Source: Terribacillus saccharophilus (GTDB lineage Bacteria > Bacillota > Bacilli > Bacillales > Amphibacillaceae). From it: a DNA stretch of 64,000 nt. The position numbers were made by a program, and so were the translations under genes. The stretch lies in contig FOCD01000004.1 in assembly GCA_900110015.1 (NCBI GenBank), positions 124,001-188,000 of the forward strand. Reading direction: 5' to 3'. Positions 1 to 7,467 of this stretch are shown here, piece after piece. The notes under the pieces were generated by a model that saw only the letters and a program-made list of their open reading frames with translations, did not search any database and had not been told where the DNA came from. The stretch's first letter is position 1, and every line of letters starts with the position of its first letter.

Positions 1-1
1 A

Positions 2-253
2 GCATTGGCAATGGCATCAGGGGTTGGCTCCGCAAGTATGATGACCGCTTCATCTGCTACATTAATCGAGCGAGTCCCTGAAATGGAAAGCACCATCCTT
101 GGCTATGCCGCAGCCAGTCAGCTGCTCACAAGCTTCCTCGGGACTTTCACAATGGTGTTCCTGGCCGTTCCGTTGCAGCGTTTCTTGTACAACAAACTGA
201 CAAAAACGAAAAAACAACCGGAGGTGCCAGCAGATGTCCGTGCAGCTGAATAA
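2..253 (+). CDS. C-terminal part of a DUF3100-like membrane protein (truncated by window edge)
   Basis: The frame is open from the first bases to a TAA at 251-253, so the start lies upstream of the window. The visible 83 residues hold a small-residue-rich stretch (AMASGVGSASMMTASS), an amphipathic break, a second hydrophobic helix and a basic, lysine-rich tail, which suggests the last two membrane helices of a polytopic protein. The GVGSASM...AAASQLLTS pattern reminds me of DUF3100 integral membrane proteins; this is recall, not a search. The stop overlaps the start of the next gene by 20 bases, so the two are probably translationally coupled. Confidence 0.6.
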   Translation, partial: ALAMASGVGSASMMTASSATLIERVPEMESTILGYAAASQLLTSFLGTFTMVFLAVPLQRFLYNKLTKTKKQPEVPADVRAAE

Positions 254-719
254 ATATTTTAAATATGGACTAGTCATCCTGCTTAGTACAGCTCTGATTC
301 TATTTACGCAGCAAATCAAGCTGTTGAAGGATCCGGCATCGACTCCAGTCGAATGGATGACAATCATGGGATTATTGACTTTATGGCTCTTCTCGATGAT
401 TGGTGTGCTGCTGTCTGATTTAATGAAGAAAACACCTATAAAGATTCTGCAGGAATTTCCGATGCTCGGCTGGGTAGCTGTAACATCTCTAATATTATGT
501 ATGTCATTTGACTTTTTCGTAACAGCTATTGGCCATGTAGATTTTCTTGCTATTACAACACCTATCCTTACCTTCGCGGGAATCTCCGTAGTCGACCGAT
601 TAGTAGATTTGCGCAAAACTTCCTGGAAAGTTGGTATTGTAGCAGTGTTTGTCTTTACTGGCACATATGTCGGCAGTGCGTTATTGTCTGAATTAGGACT
701 AATTTTAGCTGGCAAATAA
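234..719 (+). CDS. Small polytopic membrane protein, unknown function
   Basis: 161 residues with about four hydrophobic segments (roughly 12-27, 40-60, 75-98 and 105-160, the last region probably holding two). I do not recognise a family motif. A GAGGTG ribosome site lies 7 bases before the ATG, inside the end of the upstream DUF3100-like gene, and the two genes overlap by 20 bases. That coupling suggests the two membrane proteins form one transport or permease unit, but the substrate cannot be read from the sequence. A strong terminator follows immediately. Confidence 0.7.
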   Translation: MSVQLNKYFKYGLVILLSTALILFTQQIKLLKDPASTPVEWMTIMGLLTLWLFSMIGVLLSDLMKKTPIKILQEFPMLGWVAVTSLILCMSFDFFVTAIGHVDFLAITTPILTFAGISVVDRLVDLRKTSWKVGIVAVFVFTGTYVGSALLSELGLILAGK

Positions 720-747
720 GCTGGAGGGTATCCTCCAGCTTTTTTTA
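719..747 (+). terminator. Intrinsic terminator after the DUF3100-like pair
   Basis: Perfect 9-bp arms (AGCTGGAGG at 719-727 and CCTCCAGCT at 732-740) with a 4-base loop and a run of T. The first arm starts at the stop codon. Confidence 0.9.
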
Positions 748-820
748 TTTTACTTACAGAAATTGGTTTTGGGTTTCTCTTTAGCGGTTATGGTAAATAA
801 AAAAGGAAAGGGCTGGGAAG

Positions 821-1096
821 ATGAAGAGGGAATTGACATCTGCAGAGTTGCTTCTGGCTTTCGTCACGTCCAATCTTTGTGCAGGTATCACGAGCTTGAT
901 GATTACCTTCGGCTCCGAAACCATTCAGGCAGCTGGTCTGAAGGAATGGGTCTTCTTAGGGATTGATATCGGAATTCGTACGCTTATTGTATTCGCTGCT
1001 TATAAGCTTCTTTCATTAACCATCATTAAACTATTTGGTCAGAAAATCAGACCTGAAGCTAGAAATCAGTTCCGTATTTTCGGTATGTTTGAATAG
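821..1096 (+). CDS. Small membrane protein, 91 residues, unknown
   Basis: Two clear hydrophobic helices (about residues 8-28 and 42-66) with a short charged N-terminus and a basic C-terminal tail. The ATG at 821 is preceded by a GGAAAGG purine stretch, a fair ribosome site. It stands alone between two hairpins. I do not recognise the family; the layout resembles small DUF2061-type membrane proteins, but I cannot confirm that. Confidence 0.65.
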   Translation: MKRELTSAELLLAFVTSNLCAGITSLMITFGSETIQAAGLKEWVFLGIDIGIRTLIVFAAYKLLSLTIIKLFGQKIRPEARNQFRIFGMFE

Positions 1097-1121
1097 TAGA
1101 TAAGTCTTCCTATAAGAATAT

Positions 1122-1153
1122 ATAGGCTGTCGATATATTTTTCGATAGCCTAT
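1122..1153 (+). terminator. Hairpin after the 91-residue gene, terminator-like
   Basis: 11-base arms (1122-1132 and 1143-1153) with one G-U pair. There is no good run of T behind it, so it may be weak or may only protect the mRNA end. Confidence 0.45.
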
Positions 1154-1268
1154 TAATTGTTTCCATAGCCCTTATTTAAGAACGAAATGAGTAGAATTCA
1201 CCAGCTTCTTTCACTTTCCAAATATTGTTTGTGTTGATAGAATATTCTATATAAATTGATATTCTTTC

Positions 1269-1715
1269 ATGGAAGAAGTGGTTTTCATTTTTACATATCG
1301 AAATGATGTCAGGAAAATCCTCATTCCTTATTTGAAGAAACTCACTCCGCAGCAATGGGAGGCCAATACTTACCATAATACTATTTCCTGGGTAATCGAA
1401 CATATGGCTCAGACTGAGGATTATTGGGTATTTCAAATCGGATTGGGTGAAGAAAGCAGAATAATTGAAGAAAATCAGAATCCTTTAGAACAGTATCTTA
1501 GAATCAGAGAGAAAACTGATGAGGTATTACATTCTTTAGAAGCAAAAGATTTAAATAGGTTAGTAGTTGTTCCGGACTTCTCGGACGGATGGAAGCCTCC
1601 GTCTGAGCCGACAATGCGTTGGCTGTTCCATCATGTCTATTCTCACGAAGTCTACCATGCTGGTCAGATTGGAGTTATTGCCAGGTTGAATGGTTTCGAT
1701 GGACCATTGTTCTGA
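1269..1715 (+). CDS. DinB/YfiT-like four-helix protein
   Basis: 148 residues. The N-terminal RNDVRKILIPYLKKLTPQQW segment, the helix WVIEHMAQTEDYW and the C-terminal SHEVYHAGQIGVI are typical of DinB-like metal-binding proteins; the histidine of IEHMAQ and the two of HEVYH are the likely metal ligands. Known members include thiol S-transferases of bacillithiol-using Bacilli and nuclease-like stress proteins, so a bacillithiol-dependent role is possible but inferred. An in-frame TGA at 1257 forces the start to 1269 or later; the ribosome site is poor. Confidence 0.75.
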   Translation: MEEVVFIFTYRNDVRKILIPYLKKLTPQQWEANTYHNTISWVIEHMAQTEDYWVFQIGLGEESRIIEENQNPLEQYLRIREKTDEVLHSLEAKDLNRLVVVPDFSDGWKPPSEPTMRWLFHHVYSHEVYHAGQIGVIARLNGFDGPLF

Positions 1716-1742
1716 TAGTACAAAAAATATGTGGTGACTGAT

Positions 1743-2111
1743 ATGTTACATACAGAATTGTTCGTACATAAGCTAGCTGCATCTATTATTTTCTATCGCT
1801 GTCTAATTGGAAAAGGCTGTGCCGATTATGACGAGAAAAGAGCAGTCTTTAAGGATGAAGGTGGCGGAGCACTTTTGCTGACTGATGAAGCTGTGCTGAG
1901 TAAGAATCACTACTTTAATGCTATGGCTGAATCCAGGAAAGGCAAGGGCGTAGAACTGATTCTCCCTGTAAACGACGTGGAAATGGTATTTAACAAGATA
2001 CATCGTATTTATCCTGACTGTATTGAGTCTGAAATTACCGCTCAGCCATGGGGGAAAATTGATTTTCGTGTTGTAGATCCTGATGGATATTATGTGCGGG
2101 TGACAACTTAG
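1743..2111 (+). CDS. VOC (glyoxalase/bleomycin-resistance fold) protein
   Basis: 122 residues. It has one typical beta-alpha-beta-beta-beta unit ending in the hallmark WGKIDFRVVDPDGYYVRV, which is the C-terminal strand-turn of VOC proteins. The N-terminal LHTELFVHKLAASIIFYRCL is the first strand and helix. The ATG at 1743 is preferred over the GTG codons at 1731/1734 because GGTGA lies 6 bases upstream. Ligand is unknown. It sits 27 bases after the DinB-like gene, probably in one transcript. Confidence 0.75.
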   Translation: MLHTELFVHKLAASIIFYRCLIGKGCADYDEKRAVFKDEGGGALLLTDEAVLSKNHYFNAMAESRKGKGVELILPVNDVEMVFNKIHRIYPDCIESEITAQPWGKIDFRVVDPDGYYVRVTT

Positions 2112-2165
2112 TTTTATAAGAATGAATCACATTTAATTCATCAATCTACTGAATGGAGAAATGAT

Positions 2166-2645
2166 ATGGAGCTCATTCGCTTTCAAGAACAACACGTAAG
2201 CTTAATTGATACTTATGTGTTATCAGAAGAACAGCTTCGTTTTACTGCACATCCATCTAAAAGTATCCCCTTATGCAAGGCGGAACCGAATCGTCATGCT
2301 GTCCTAGGGATAGACAATGATCGCCTTGTAGTATATTTCGCTTTGCATGAACAAGAAGGTGTACAGCCATATTCCGAAAATCCCAGAGCAATTCTGTTAC
2401 GCACTTTATCCACGGAATATCATGAACTCGGAAAAGGTTACGGAAAGGCTGCGTTGCAGCAGCTTCCAGAATTTGTTCAACATCAATTTCCGCACATAGA
2501 TGAGATTGTACTTGCAGTGAATGTAGCGAATGAGTTTGCTCGTGAGCTTTATGCGAAGTATGGTTATCAAGATACTGGGCGTCGGGTTACGGGTTCGAAA
2601 GGTATGCTTATTGTGATGAGCTATCCATTAAAGGTCTTGACTTAG
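2166..2645 (+). CDS. GNAT-family N-acetyltransferase
   Basis: 159 residues. The acetyl-CoA binding motif A is seen as LSTEYHELGKGYGKAALQQL, with the following VNVANEFARELYAKYGYQ as the motif B helix and loop of GNAT enzymes. GGAGAAATGAT before the ATG gives a clear start. The acceptor substrate cannot be predicted. The gene ends at a hairpin shared with the convergent lysE gene. Confidence 0.85.
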   Translation: MELIRFQEQHVSLIDTYVLSEEQLRFTAHPSKSIPLCKAEPNRHAVLGIDNDRLVVYFALHEQEGVQPYSENPRAILLRTLSTEYHELGKGYGKAALQQLPEFVQHQFPHIDEIVLAVNVANEFARELYAKYGYQDTGRRVTGSKGMLIVMSYPLKVLT

Positions 2646-2656
2646 AAGTTTCAAAA

Positions 2657-2688
2657 TAAAAAACCTCCCGGCAGGAGGTTTTTCTTTT
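2657..2688. terminator. Bidirectional terminator between GNAT and lysE
   Basis: 8-base arms AAACCTCC (2661-2668) and GGAGGTTT (2674-2681). It is flanked by A-run and T-run, so it can serve both convergent genes. Confidence 0.8.
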
Positions 2689-2691
2689 GTA

Positions 2692-3333
2692 TTATTTCTT
2701 TTCCAAAGCAACTGCCAATCCAAGTGAAACGAGTGTAATGCCTGTAATTTTATCAAATATCCATTCAACAGATGGTTTTTTAAACCATGAACCAATGTAC
2801 GTAAGGAAGAACACATAAATAAGAAACCAAGATAGTACAACCAACGTAAACAAGCCAGCTAAAATAATGGATTGTAGTGCAACATTCCCATTTAGATCAA
2901 TAAATTGAGGTAAAAGACTAATGTAAAAAATAAGTGCTTTAGGGTTTAGCAGTGTACTAGCCATACCTTGAAAGTAACTATTCTGCAGGTTACCAGTACT
3001 CTTTGGAATATTTGCCGAAATAGAAGCAGTGTCTTGGTCTTGTGGTTGCTTCTTTTTAGCAATTAAAGCTTTAATACCTAAGTATATTAAATAAGCAGCA
3101 CCAGCATATTTGATAACTTGAAAGAGCACAATCGATTTAGCGATAATCGATGTTAATCCTAAAACAGAAGCAGTTGCAAAAATAACATGAGATGTAGCTA
3201 CACCATATGCAGTTGCTCTTCCGCTTTGATTATTATATTTAAGCGTATTCTTCGTAATTAATACAAAATCAGGTCCTGGTGTAACAGCAATGATTATGGC
3301 TACTGCTAGAAAAGCAAGAATATGTGATATCAA
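2692..3333 (-). CDS. LysE/RhtB-family amino-acid exporter
   Basis: 213 residues with six hydrophobic segments. The N-terminal AIIIAVTPGPDFVLITKNTL is the LysE-family signature (TPGP), and STLLNPKALIFYISLLPQFI is the second conserved motif. Members export lysine, arginine, threonine, homoserine or related metabolites; the substrate is not readable here. The start is TTG at 3331-3333 with GGAGGA 6 bases upstream. An AAGTNNNTACTT element at 3390-3401 lies in its promoter region. Confidence 0.9.
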   Translation of the reverse strand: MISHILAFLAVAIIIAVTPGPDFVLITKNTLKYNNQSGRATAYGVATSHVIFATASVLGLTSIIAKSIVLFQVIKYAGAAYLIYLGIKALIAKKKQPQDQDTASISANIPKSTGNLQNSYFQGMASTLLNPKALIFYISLLPQFIDLNGNVALQSIILAGLFTLVVLSWFLIYVFFLTYIGSWFKKPSVEWIFDKITGITLVSLGLAVALEKK

Positions 3334-3389
3334 ACTAAATCCTCCTTTACGTTTTTGTAGGTTATTCTAACATAGATTTTATTTGAAAG

Positions 3390-3401
3390 AAGTACTTACT
3401 T
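3390..3401. promoter_or_regulatory. AAGTacttACTT element, candidate HxlR-type operator
   Basis: AAGTACTTACTT matches the AAGT-NNNT-ACTT core seen at 5130-5141 and 6329-6340 around the azoreductase and HxlR genes. On the minus strand it lies just upstream of, or overlapping, a possible -35 for lysE (TAGAAT as -10). It is only a 12-base match, so chance is possible. Confidence 0.35.
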
Positions 3402-3450
3402 TTAACTCGAATAAGGATTTTACACAAACGAGAAGATGCCTTGATTGCAA

Positions 3451-3467
3451 ATATGTATTCATACATA
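3451..3467. promoter_or_regulatory. Palindrome TATGTA-TTCA-TACATA upstream of qorB
   Basis: Two 6-base inverted arms about 30 bp upstream of the qorB-like -35 box. It could be an operator; no regulator is encoded beside it. Confidence 0.35.
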
Positions 3468-3493
3468 GTCATATAGTAAGAAAGTAATTCTGT

Positions 3494-3522
3494 TTGACAA
3501 ATCACAAACTAGTAACTATATT
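3494..3522 (+). promoter_or_regulatory. Sigma-A promoter of the qorB-like gene
   Basis: TTGACA (3494-3499), a 17-base spacer and TATATT (3517-3522). The dyad GTAA-N9-TTAC at 3512-3528 covers the -10 box and may be a repressor site. Confidence 0.7.
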
Positions 3523-3568
3523 GATTACAAGTAACATAAACAATTACATGAAGATGGGGGCTATACAT

Positions 3569-4429
3569 ATGAAAATGTTAGTAACAGGCGCTACTGGAAA
3601 TCTCGGAAGCAAAATTGTAAAAAAACTACTTGAAACAGTTCCTGCTGATAACATAGCGGTAAGTGTTCGTAATCCAGAAAAAGCTGAAGATTTGCGAGTG
3701 CAAGGAGTAGAGGTGCGGCAGGGTGATTTTGATCAGCCTGAATCATTGGATAAAGCATTTGCTGGAATAGATCGTCTATTGCTTATTTCTGCTGATGGAG
3801 ACAATGACACTCGAATTCGTCAACATACCCAAGCAGTAAAAGCAGCTGTGAAAGCTAATGTGAAATTCATTGCTTATACAAGCGTTGTAAATGCGCAGGA
3901 AAGTGAGCTGTTCCTGGCTCCTACGCACAAAGCTACAGAGCAAGCAATCATGGATACAGGAATTCCGTACGCATTCCTTCGCAATAACTGGTACTTTGAA
4001 AACGAAGCTTCAAGTATTCAAGGAGTGCTTGCAGGTGCGCCTTGGGTCACATCTGCGGGAGATGGAAAAGTAGGCTGGGCATTGCAGCAGGATTATGCAG
4101 AAGCAGCGGCAGCTGTACTGGCAGGAGAAGGGCATGAGAATAAAATTTATGAACTGTCTGGATCACTCCTTTCTCAAGCAGAATTTGCTAAAGAAGTAGG
4201 AGAAGTTCTTGGTAAAGAAGTACAAGTTCAGCAAGTGGACGATAAAACTTATGCAGGAATTATGAAAGAAACAGGTGTACCAGAATTCATTCTTCCAATG
4301 CTCGTTGCTATTCAGGAAGGTATCCGAGAGGGTGCATTGGAAGTAGCGAGCGATGATTTTGAAAAATTGCTTGGCAGACAAGTGACGCCACTTCGTAAAG
4401 GAATTGAGCAGATACAGAAACAAGCATAG
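3569..4429 (+). CDS. QorB-like NAD(P)H:quinone oxidoreductase (NmrA/SDR fold)
   Basis: 286 residues, the usual QorB length. The Rossmann motif GATGNLG starts at about residue 7 (MLVTGATGNLGSKIVKKL). Typical QorB/NmrA segments follow: VSVRNPEKAEDL, the IAYTSV strand, and YAFLRNNWYFEN. These atypical extended SDRs reduce quinones with NADPH or sense NADP in the cytosol. An upstream in-frame ATG at 3494 exists, but it falls inside the -35 box; the ATG at 3569 follows GGGGG at a suitable distance. In Enterobacteria, qorB sits next to an HxlR regulator (qorR); here an HxlR gene lies 1.5 kb away. Confidence 0.85.
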   Translation: MKMLVTGATGNLGSKIVKKLLETVPADNIAVSVRNPEKAEDLRVQGVEVRQGDFDQPESLDKAFAGIDRLLLISADGDNDTRIRQHTQAVKAAVKANVKFIAYTSVVNAQESELFLAPTHKATEQAIMDTGIPYAFLRNNWYFENEASSIQGVLAGAPWVTSAGDGKVGWALQQDYAEAAAAVLAGEGHENKIYELSGSLLSQAEFAKEVGEVLGKEVQVQQVDDKTYAGIMKETGVPEFILPMLVAIQEGIREGALEVASDDFEKLLGRQVTPLRKGIEQIQKQA

Positions 4430-4430
4430 A

Positions 4431-4458
4431 AAAGCTGGCCTATGGGCCGGCTTTTTTT
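4431..4458 (+). terminator. Terminator after qorB-like gene
   Basis: 10-base arms (4431-4440 and 4445-4454, one G-U pair), 4-base loop, seven T. Confidence 0.9.
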
Positions 4459-4544
4459 GTACATAATTTTTCCTGAATTGGCTCATCCTAATACCTGTGC
4501 AAGGGAAAGGCGGCACAAGTATGAACTTGTTTAGGAGGATGACG

Positions 4545-5051
4545 ATGGGAATTTTGAGCGGAAACCCGCAGGATGAGCCGTTGCATTATGGCGAAGTATA
4601 TGGTCTATGGACGTTCGTATTAACAGGTAATAAAATGATCGCAAATCACCAGATGCTGTTGAATCATGTTGGCGATGATGATTTGAAGAAATTGATCGGG
4701 GAAGCAATTGATGGGGCACAGGCAGAAGTTAAGCAAGTATCGGAAATATTGAAGGCAAATGGTATTGCATTGCCTCCTGCTGCTCCGGAACCACCAAAAG
4801 TGGATCTCGAATCTATCCCAGTCGGAGCGCGCTTTATTGATCCGGACGTGGCAGCAACGGCGTCTGCAGCTGTGGCTGCGGGTCTTGTGAGCTGCAGTAC
4901 AATGATGAGTCAGTCTATCAGAGAAGATGTTGGTATGATGTTCGGACAGTTCCATACAAATAAAGCTATGTTAGGTGCGAAATTCCTGAAGCTATTGAAG
5001 GAAAAAGGCTGGCTGATTCCGCCGCCATTGCATCAGAATAAAGAAGATTAA
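4545..5051 (+). CDS. DUF3231-family protein
   Basis: 168 residues, mostly helical. Recognisable family features are the start MGILSGNP, the central ALPPAAPEPPKVDLESIPVG linker, and the end SQSIREDVGMMFGQFHTNKA...KEKGWLIPPPLH. DUF3231 proteins are ferritin/CotF-like helical bundles of unknown biochemical role, common in Bacillaceae. AGGAGG at 4533-4538 overlaps an ATG at 4539, so the ATG at 4545 (spacing 6) is the better start. Monocistronic between two terminators. Confidence 0.8.
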   Translation: MGILSGNPQDEPLHYGEVYGLWTFVLTGNKMIANHQMLLNHVGDDDLKKLIGEAIDGAQAEVKQVSEILKANGIALPPAAPEPPKVDLESIPVGARFIDPDVAATASAAVAAGLVSCSTMMSQSIREDVGMMFGQFHTNKAMLGAKFLKLLKEKGWLIPPPLHQNKED

Positions 5052-5056
5052 GATGA

Positions 5057-5084
5057 AAAAGCAGCCTGGATAGGCTGCTTTTTT
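5057..5084 (+). terminator. Terminator after DUF3231 gene
   Basis: 10-base arms AAAAGCAGCC/GGCTGCTTTT around TGGATA, followed by T. Confidence 0.9.
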
Positions 5085-5121
5085 GTTGTACCTTCCCAAT
5101 AGTATCCTAAAAGATACTATG

Positions 5122-5141
5122 CCACTTTTAAGTGCGTACTT
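5122..5141. promoter_or_regulatory. Candidate HxlR operator upstream of azoreductase
   Basis: A 20-base element whose core AAGTGCGTACTT (5130-5141) is an imperfect dyad. It recurs at 6321-6340 in front of the hxlR gene with 19 of 20 bases identical. A second dyad, AGTATC-N6-GATACT, lies just upstream at 5101-5118. Position about 90 bases before the azoreductase start fits a promoter-proximal operator. Confidence 0.65.
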
Positions 5142-5227
5142 GTTGTAGTGTCTAAAAAAAATGATAATAGTAACAGGGGATTTAGGGGAATACGATCCTG
5201 AATGAGGAATAATGGAGGTTTTACAGA

Positions 5228-5866
5228 ATGAACGTATTAGTTGTCAAAGCAAATAACCGCCCGGCTTCCGAGGCGATTTCTAGCAAAATGTATGAGTCTT
5301 TCATGCAGGAAATTGAAGGTGCAGAAAATCTTTCTGTTACTATTTATGATGTATTCGCAGAGGATACACCTTATTTCGGCCAAGAGTTGTTCGATGCTTT
5401 CGGTAAAGTACAAACTGGAGCAGAACTAAACGATACAGAGCAGCGTCTATTGGCTGCAAAACAAAAAGCGATGGATCTTCTTACAGCAGCTGATGTAGTT
5501 GTATTCGCGTTCCCACTATGGAACTTGACTATTCCTGCTAAGTTGCAAACATTCATCGACTACGTTTATGCTGCAGGATTTGCATTCAAATATGATGCAG
5601 AAGGCAACATGATCCAATTGATGACTGACAAAAAAGCAATCTTCCTAAATGCACGCGGTGGCGTATACTCTACACCAGAAGCTGCAACAATGGATATGTC
5701 TATTAACTACATGCGTAATGTATTCGGCGGTATCTTCGGAATGGAAATTATTGAAGAAGTAATCATCGAAGGACATAATGCTTCTCCTAGCGAAGCAGCT
5801 TCTATCGTTGATGCTGGTCTTGCACAAGTGAAAGAAGCAGCAGCACGTTTGAAAAAACAAGCATAA
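5228..5866 (+). CDS. azoR: FMN-dependent NADH:azoreductase / quinone reductase
   Basis: 212 residues, flavodoxin-like fold, usual AzoR length. Family segments: N-terminal MNVLVVKANNRP with SEAISSKMYESF after it (FMN phosphate site), VVFAFPLWNLTIPAKLQTFI (flavin loop and dimer contact) and LNARGGVYSTPEA (second flavin loop). These homodimeric cytosolic enzymes reduce quinones and azo compounds with two electrons, avoiding semiquinone radicals. The close B. subtilis relative AzoR1 is repressed by the HxlR-family regulator YodB; here an HxlR gene is convergent next door and shares an operator-like element. GGAGG precedes the ATG. Confidence 0.92.
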   Translation: MNVLVVKANNRPASEAISSKMYESFMQEIEGAENLSVTIYDVFAEDTPYFGQELFDAFGKVQTGAELNDTEQRLLAAKQKAMDLLTAADVVVFAFPLWNLTIPAKLQTFIDYVYAAGFAFKYDAEGNMIQLMTDKKAIFLNARGGVYSTPEAATMDMSINYMRNVFGGIFGMEIIEEVIIEGHNASPSEAASIVDAGLAQVKEAAARLKKQA

Positions 5867-5873
5867 TACAAAG

Positions 5874-5906
5874 AAAAGATGAACTGGCGACAGTTCATCT
5901 TTTTTT
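5874..5906. terminator. Bidirectional terminator between azoR and hxlR
   Basis: 13-base arms (5874-5886 and 5891-5903) with a 4-base loop; T-run on the plus side and A-run upstream that reads as T on the minus strand. Confidence 0.9.
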
Positions 5907-5912
5907 ATATAT

Positions 5913-6281
5913 TTATTTAGCTTCTGCTTGATTGTGTTTTTTCGATTGCTTGTGAATCGTATGCTTAGCGCCCCATTCATGCATCGCATGCAAAATTGGT
6001 TCAAGGCTTCTACCGTATTCTGTAACACTGTATTCGACTTTCGGAGGAACTTGCGCGTATACCTTACGCTCGATAATATCTTCTTCTTCCAATTCACGAA
6101 GCTGGTTTGTCAGCATTTTCTGTGTGATACCGGGTAAACTGCGTTTCAGTTCATTAAAACGCTGTGTACCACTATTAAGCAGATGTAGAAGGATGACCGG
6201 TTTCCACTTTCCTACAAGAATACCAAGCGCATCCGTCACTTTACACATTTCCGGCTGAATTTCTACAGGTACGTCTTTCAT
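5913..6281 (-). CDS. HxlR-family transcription regulator with one N-terminal cysteine
   Basis: 122 residues, a winged-helix HxlR (PF01638-type) protein: LVGKWKPVILLHLL, RFNELKRSLPGITQKMLTNQ (recognition helix region) and the wing VPPKVEYSVTEYGRSL. It holds a single cysteine, Cys13 in PEMCK, at the position of the redox cysteine of YodB, CatR and HypR, which respond to quinones, diamide or hypochlorite. I infer an electrophile-sensing repressor of azoR and of the LLM operon. A longer in-frame start at 6377 would run through the promoter; ATG at 6279-6281 after GGGGGATATAAG is preferred. Confidence 0.88.
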   Translation of the reverse strand: MKDVPVEIQPEMCKVTDALGILVGKWKPVILLHLLNSGTQRFNELKRSLPGITQKMLTNQLRELEEEDIIERKVYAQVPPKVEYSVTEYGRSLEPILHAMHEWGAKHTIHKQSKKHNQAEAK

Positions 6282-6320
6282 CTTATATCCCCCATTCACA
6301 GTATCCTTTTCTATACTATA

Positions 6321-6340
6321 CCACTTTGAAGTGCGTACTT
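6321..6340. promoter_or_regulatory. Candidate HxlR operator between hxlR and the LLM gene
   Basis: Same 20-base element as 5122-5141 with one difference (G for T at the eighth base). On the minus strand it lies between a TTGGAA-like -35 and TATAGT-like -10 of hxlR, as expected for autoregulation; it also lies about 60 bases before the divergent LLM gene. Confidence 0.65.
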
Positions 6341-6399
6341 TCCAATAAGAGTTCTTTGGAGGATAATGGTTGTACAATAAAGCTTAGGGAGACAGAACT

Positions 6400-7467
6400 A
6401 TGGAAAAATATCGCATTGACCCAAGTAAAGGTATGGAATTTGGAATATATACATTAGGTGATCATTTGGCTGATCCGAGAACAGGCGAACGTATCTCTGC
6501 CAAAGAAAGAATCCAGCAGATGGTTCGGCTTGCTCAGCTTGCCGATCAGGCTGGCATCGATTTCTTCAGTGTTGGCGAAAGCCATCAACCTTACTTTGCA
6601 TCGCAGGCTCATGCTGTTATATTGGCAGCAATTGCGCAAGCTACAGAAAAAATTAAAATCGGCAGTTCCTCGACAATTCTTAGTACATCAGATCCTGTAC
6701 GAGTATATGAGAATTTCGCGACGCTCGACTTGATATCCAATGGACGCGCAGAAATCATCGCCGGCCGCGCATCACGTGTTGGGCTGTTTGAATTGCTTGG
6801 ATACGATCTTCATAACTATGAGGCGCTTTTCGAAGAGAAGTTCGATTTACTTCTTCAATTAAACGAGGAAGAAGTCGTTAATTGGAGCGGTGAATTCCGC
6901 AGACCTTTGCGAAATGCAGAAGTTCTGCCACGACCATTATCCGGGTCCTTGCCGATTTGGAGAGCTGTTGGAGGTACGCCTGCTAGTGCCATTAAAGCAG
7001 GCTATGCTGGTGTACCGATGACAGTGGCTATGCTTGGCGGTCCGGCAAGTGTGTTTAAACAGACAATTGATACGTACCGGGAAGCGCTGGCAGCGCGTGG
7101 ATTCGATCCAACTCAGCTGCCAGTAGCAACGACAGGATTCTTCTATGCAGCAGAGACAACACAGGAAGCGCTACGTGATTATTATCCACACATCAACGAG
7201 GGTATGAAAAAAACGAATGGTCAGGGGTTCCCGAAACAGCTATTTGCACAAGGTGCCGATCACCGAAGTATCATCAATGTCGGCAGCCCGCAGCAAATCA
7301 TTGAGAAAATCCTTTATCAGCATGAGCAATTTGGTCATCAGCGTTATTTAGCTCAGCTAGATTTCGGTGGTGTACCTTTTGAGAAAATGGCACAGAACAT
7401 CGAGTACATCGGTACTGAAATTTTACCAGCTATCAAGAAATACACGAAGCAGGGAGGCGCTGAATAA
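6400..7467 (+). CDS. LLM-class flavin-dependent oxidoreductase
   Basis: 355 residues with the bacterial-luciferase (TIM barrel) pattern: MEFGIYTLGDHL, FFSVGESHQPYFASQAHAV, the IKIGSSSTILSTSDPVRVYE strand-helix, and DLISNGRAEIIAGRASRVG. Such enzymes use reduced FMN supplied by a partner reductase to oxidise small organic compounds. The next gene encodes an FMN reductase and overlaps by one base, so the two form a two-component monooxygenase. It is divergent from hxlR and shares its control region. The substrate is unknown. Confidence 0.88.
   Translation: MEKYRIDPSKGMEFGIYTLGDHLADPRTGERISAKERIQQMVRLAQLADQAGIDFFSVGESHQPYFASQAHAVILAAIAQATEKIKIGSSSTILSTSDPVRVYENFATLDLISNGRAEIIAGRASRVGLFELLGYDLHNYEALFEEKFDLLLQLNEEEVVNWSGEFRRPLRNAEVLPRPLSGSLPIWRAVGGTPASAIKAGYAGVPMTVAMLGGPASVFKQTIDTYREALAARGFDPTQLPVATTGFFYAAETTQEALRDYYPHINEGMKKTNGQGFPKQLFAQGADHRSIINVGSPQQIIEKILYQHEQFGHQRYLAQLDFGGVPFEKMAQNIEYIGTEILPAIKKYTKQGGAE

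Noticed and set aside
62-715. Long minus-strand open frame (217 codons) opposite the first two genes
   Set aside because: It is antisense to two membrane-protein genes with good ribosome sites, has no site of its own and gives a low-quality composition.
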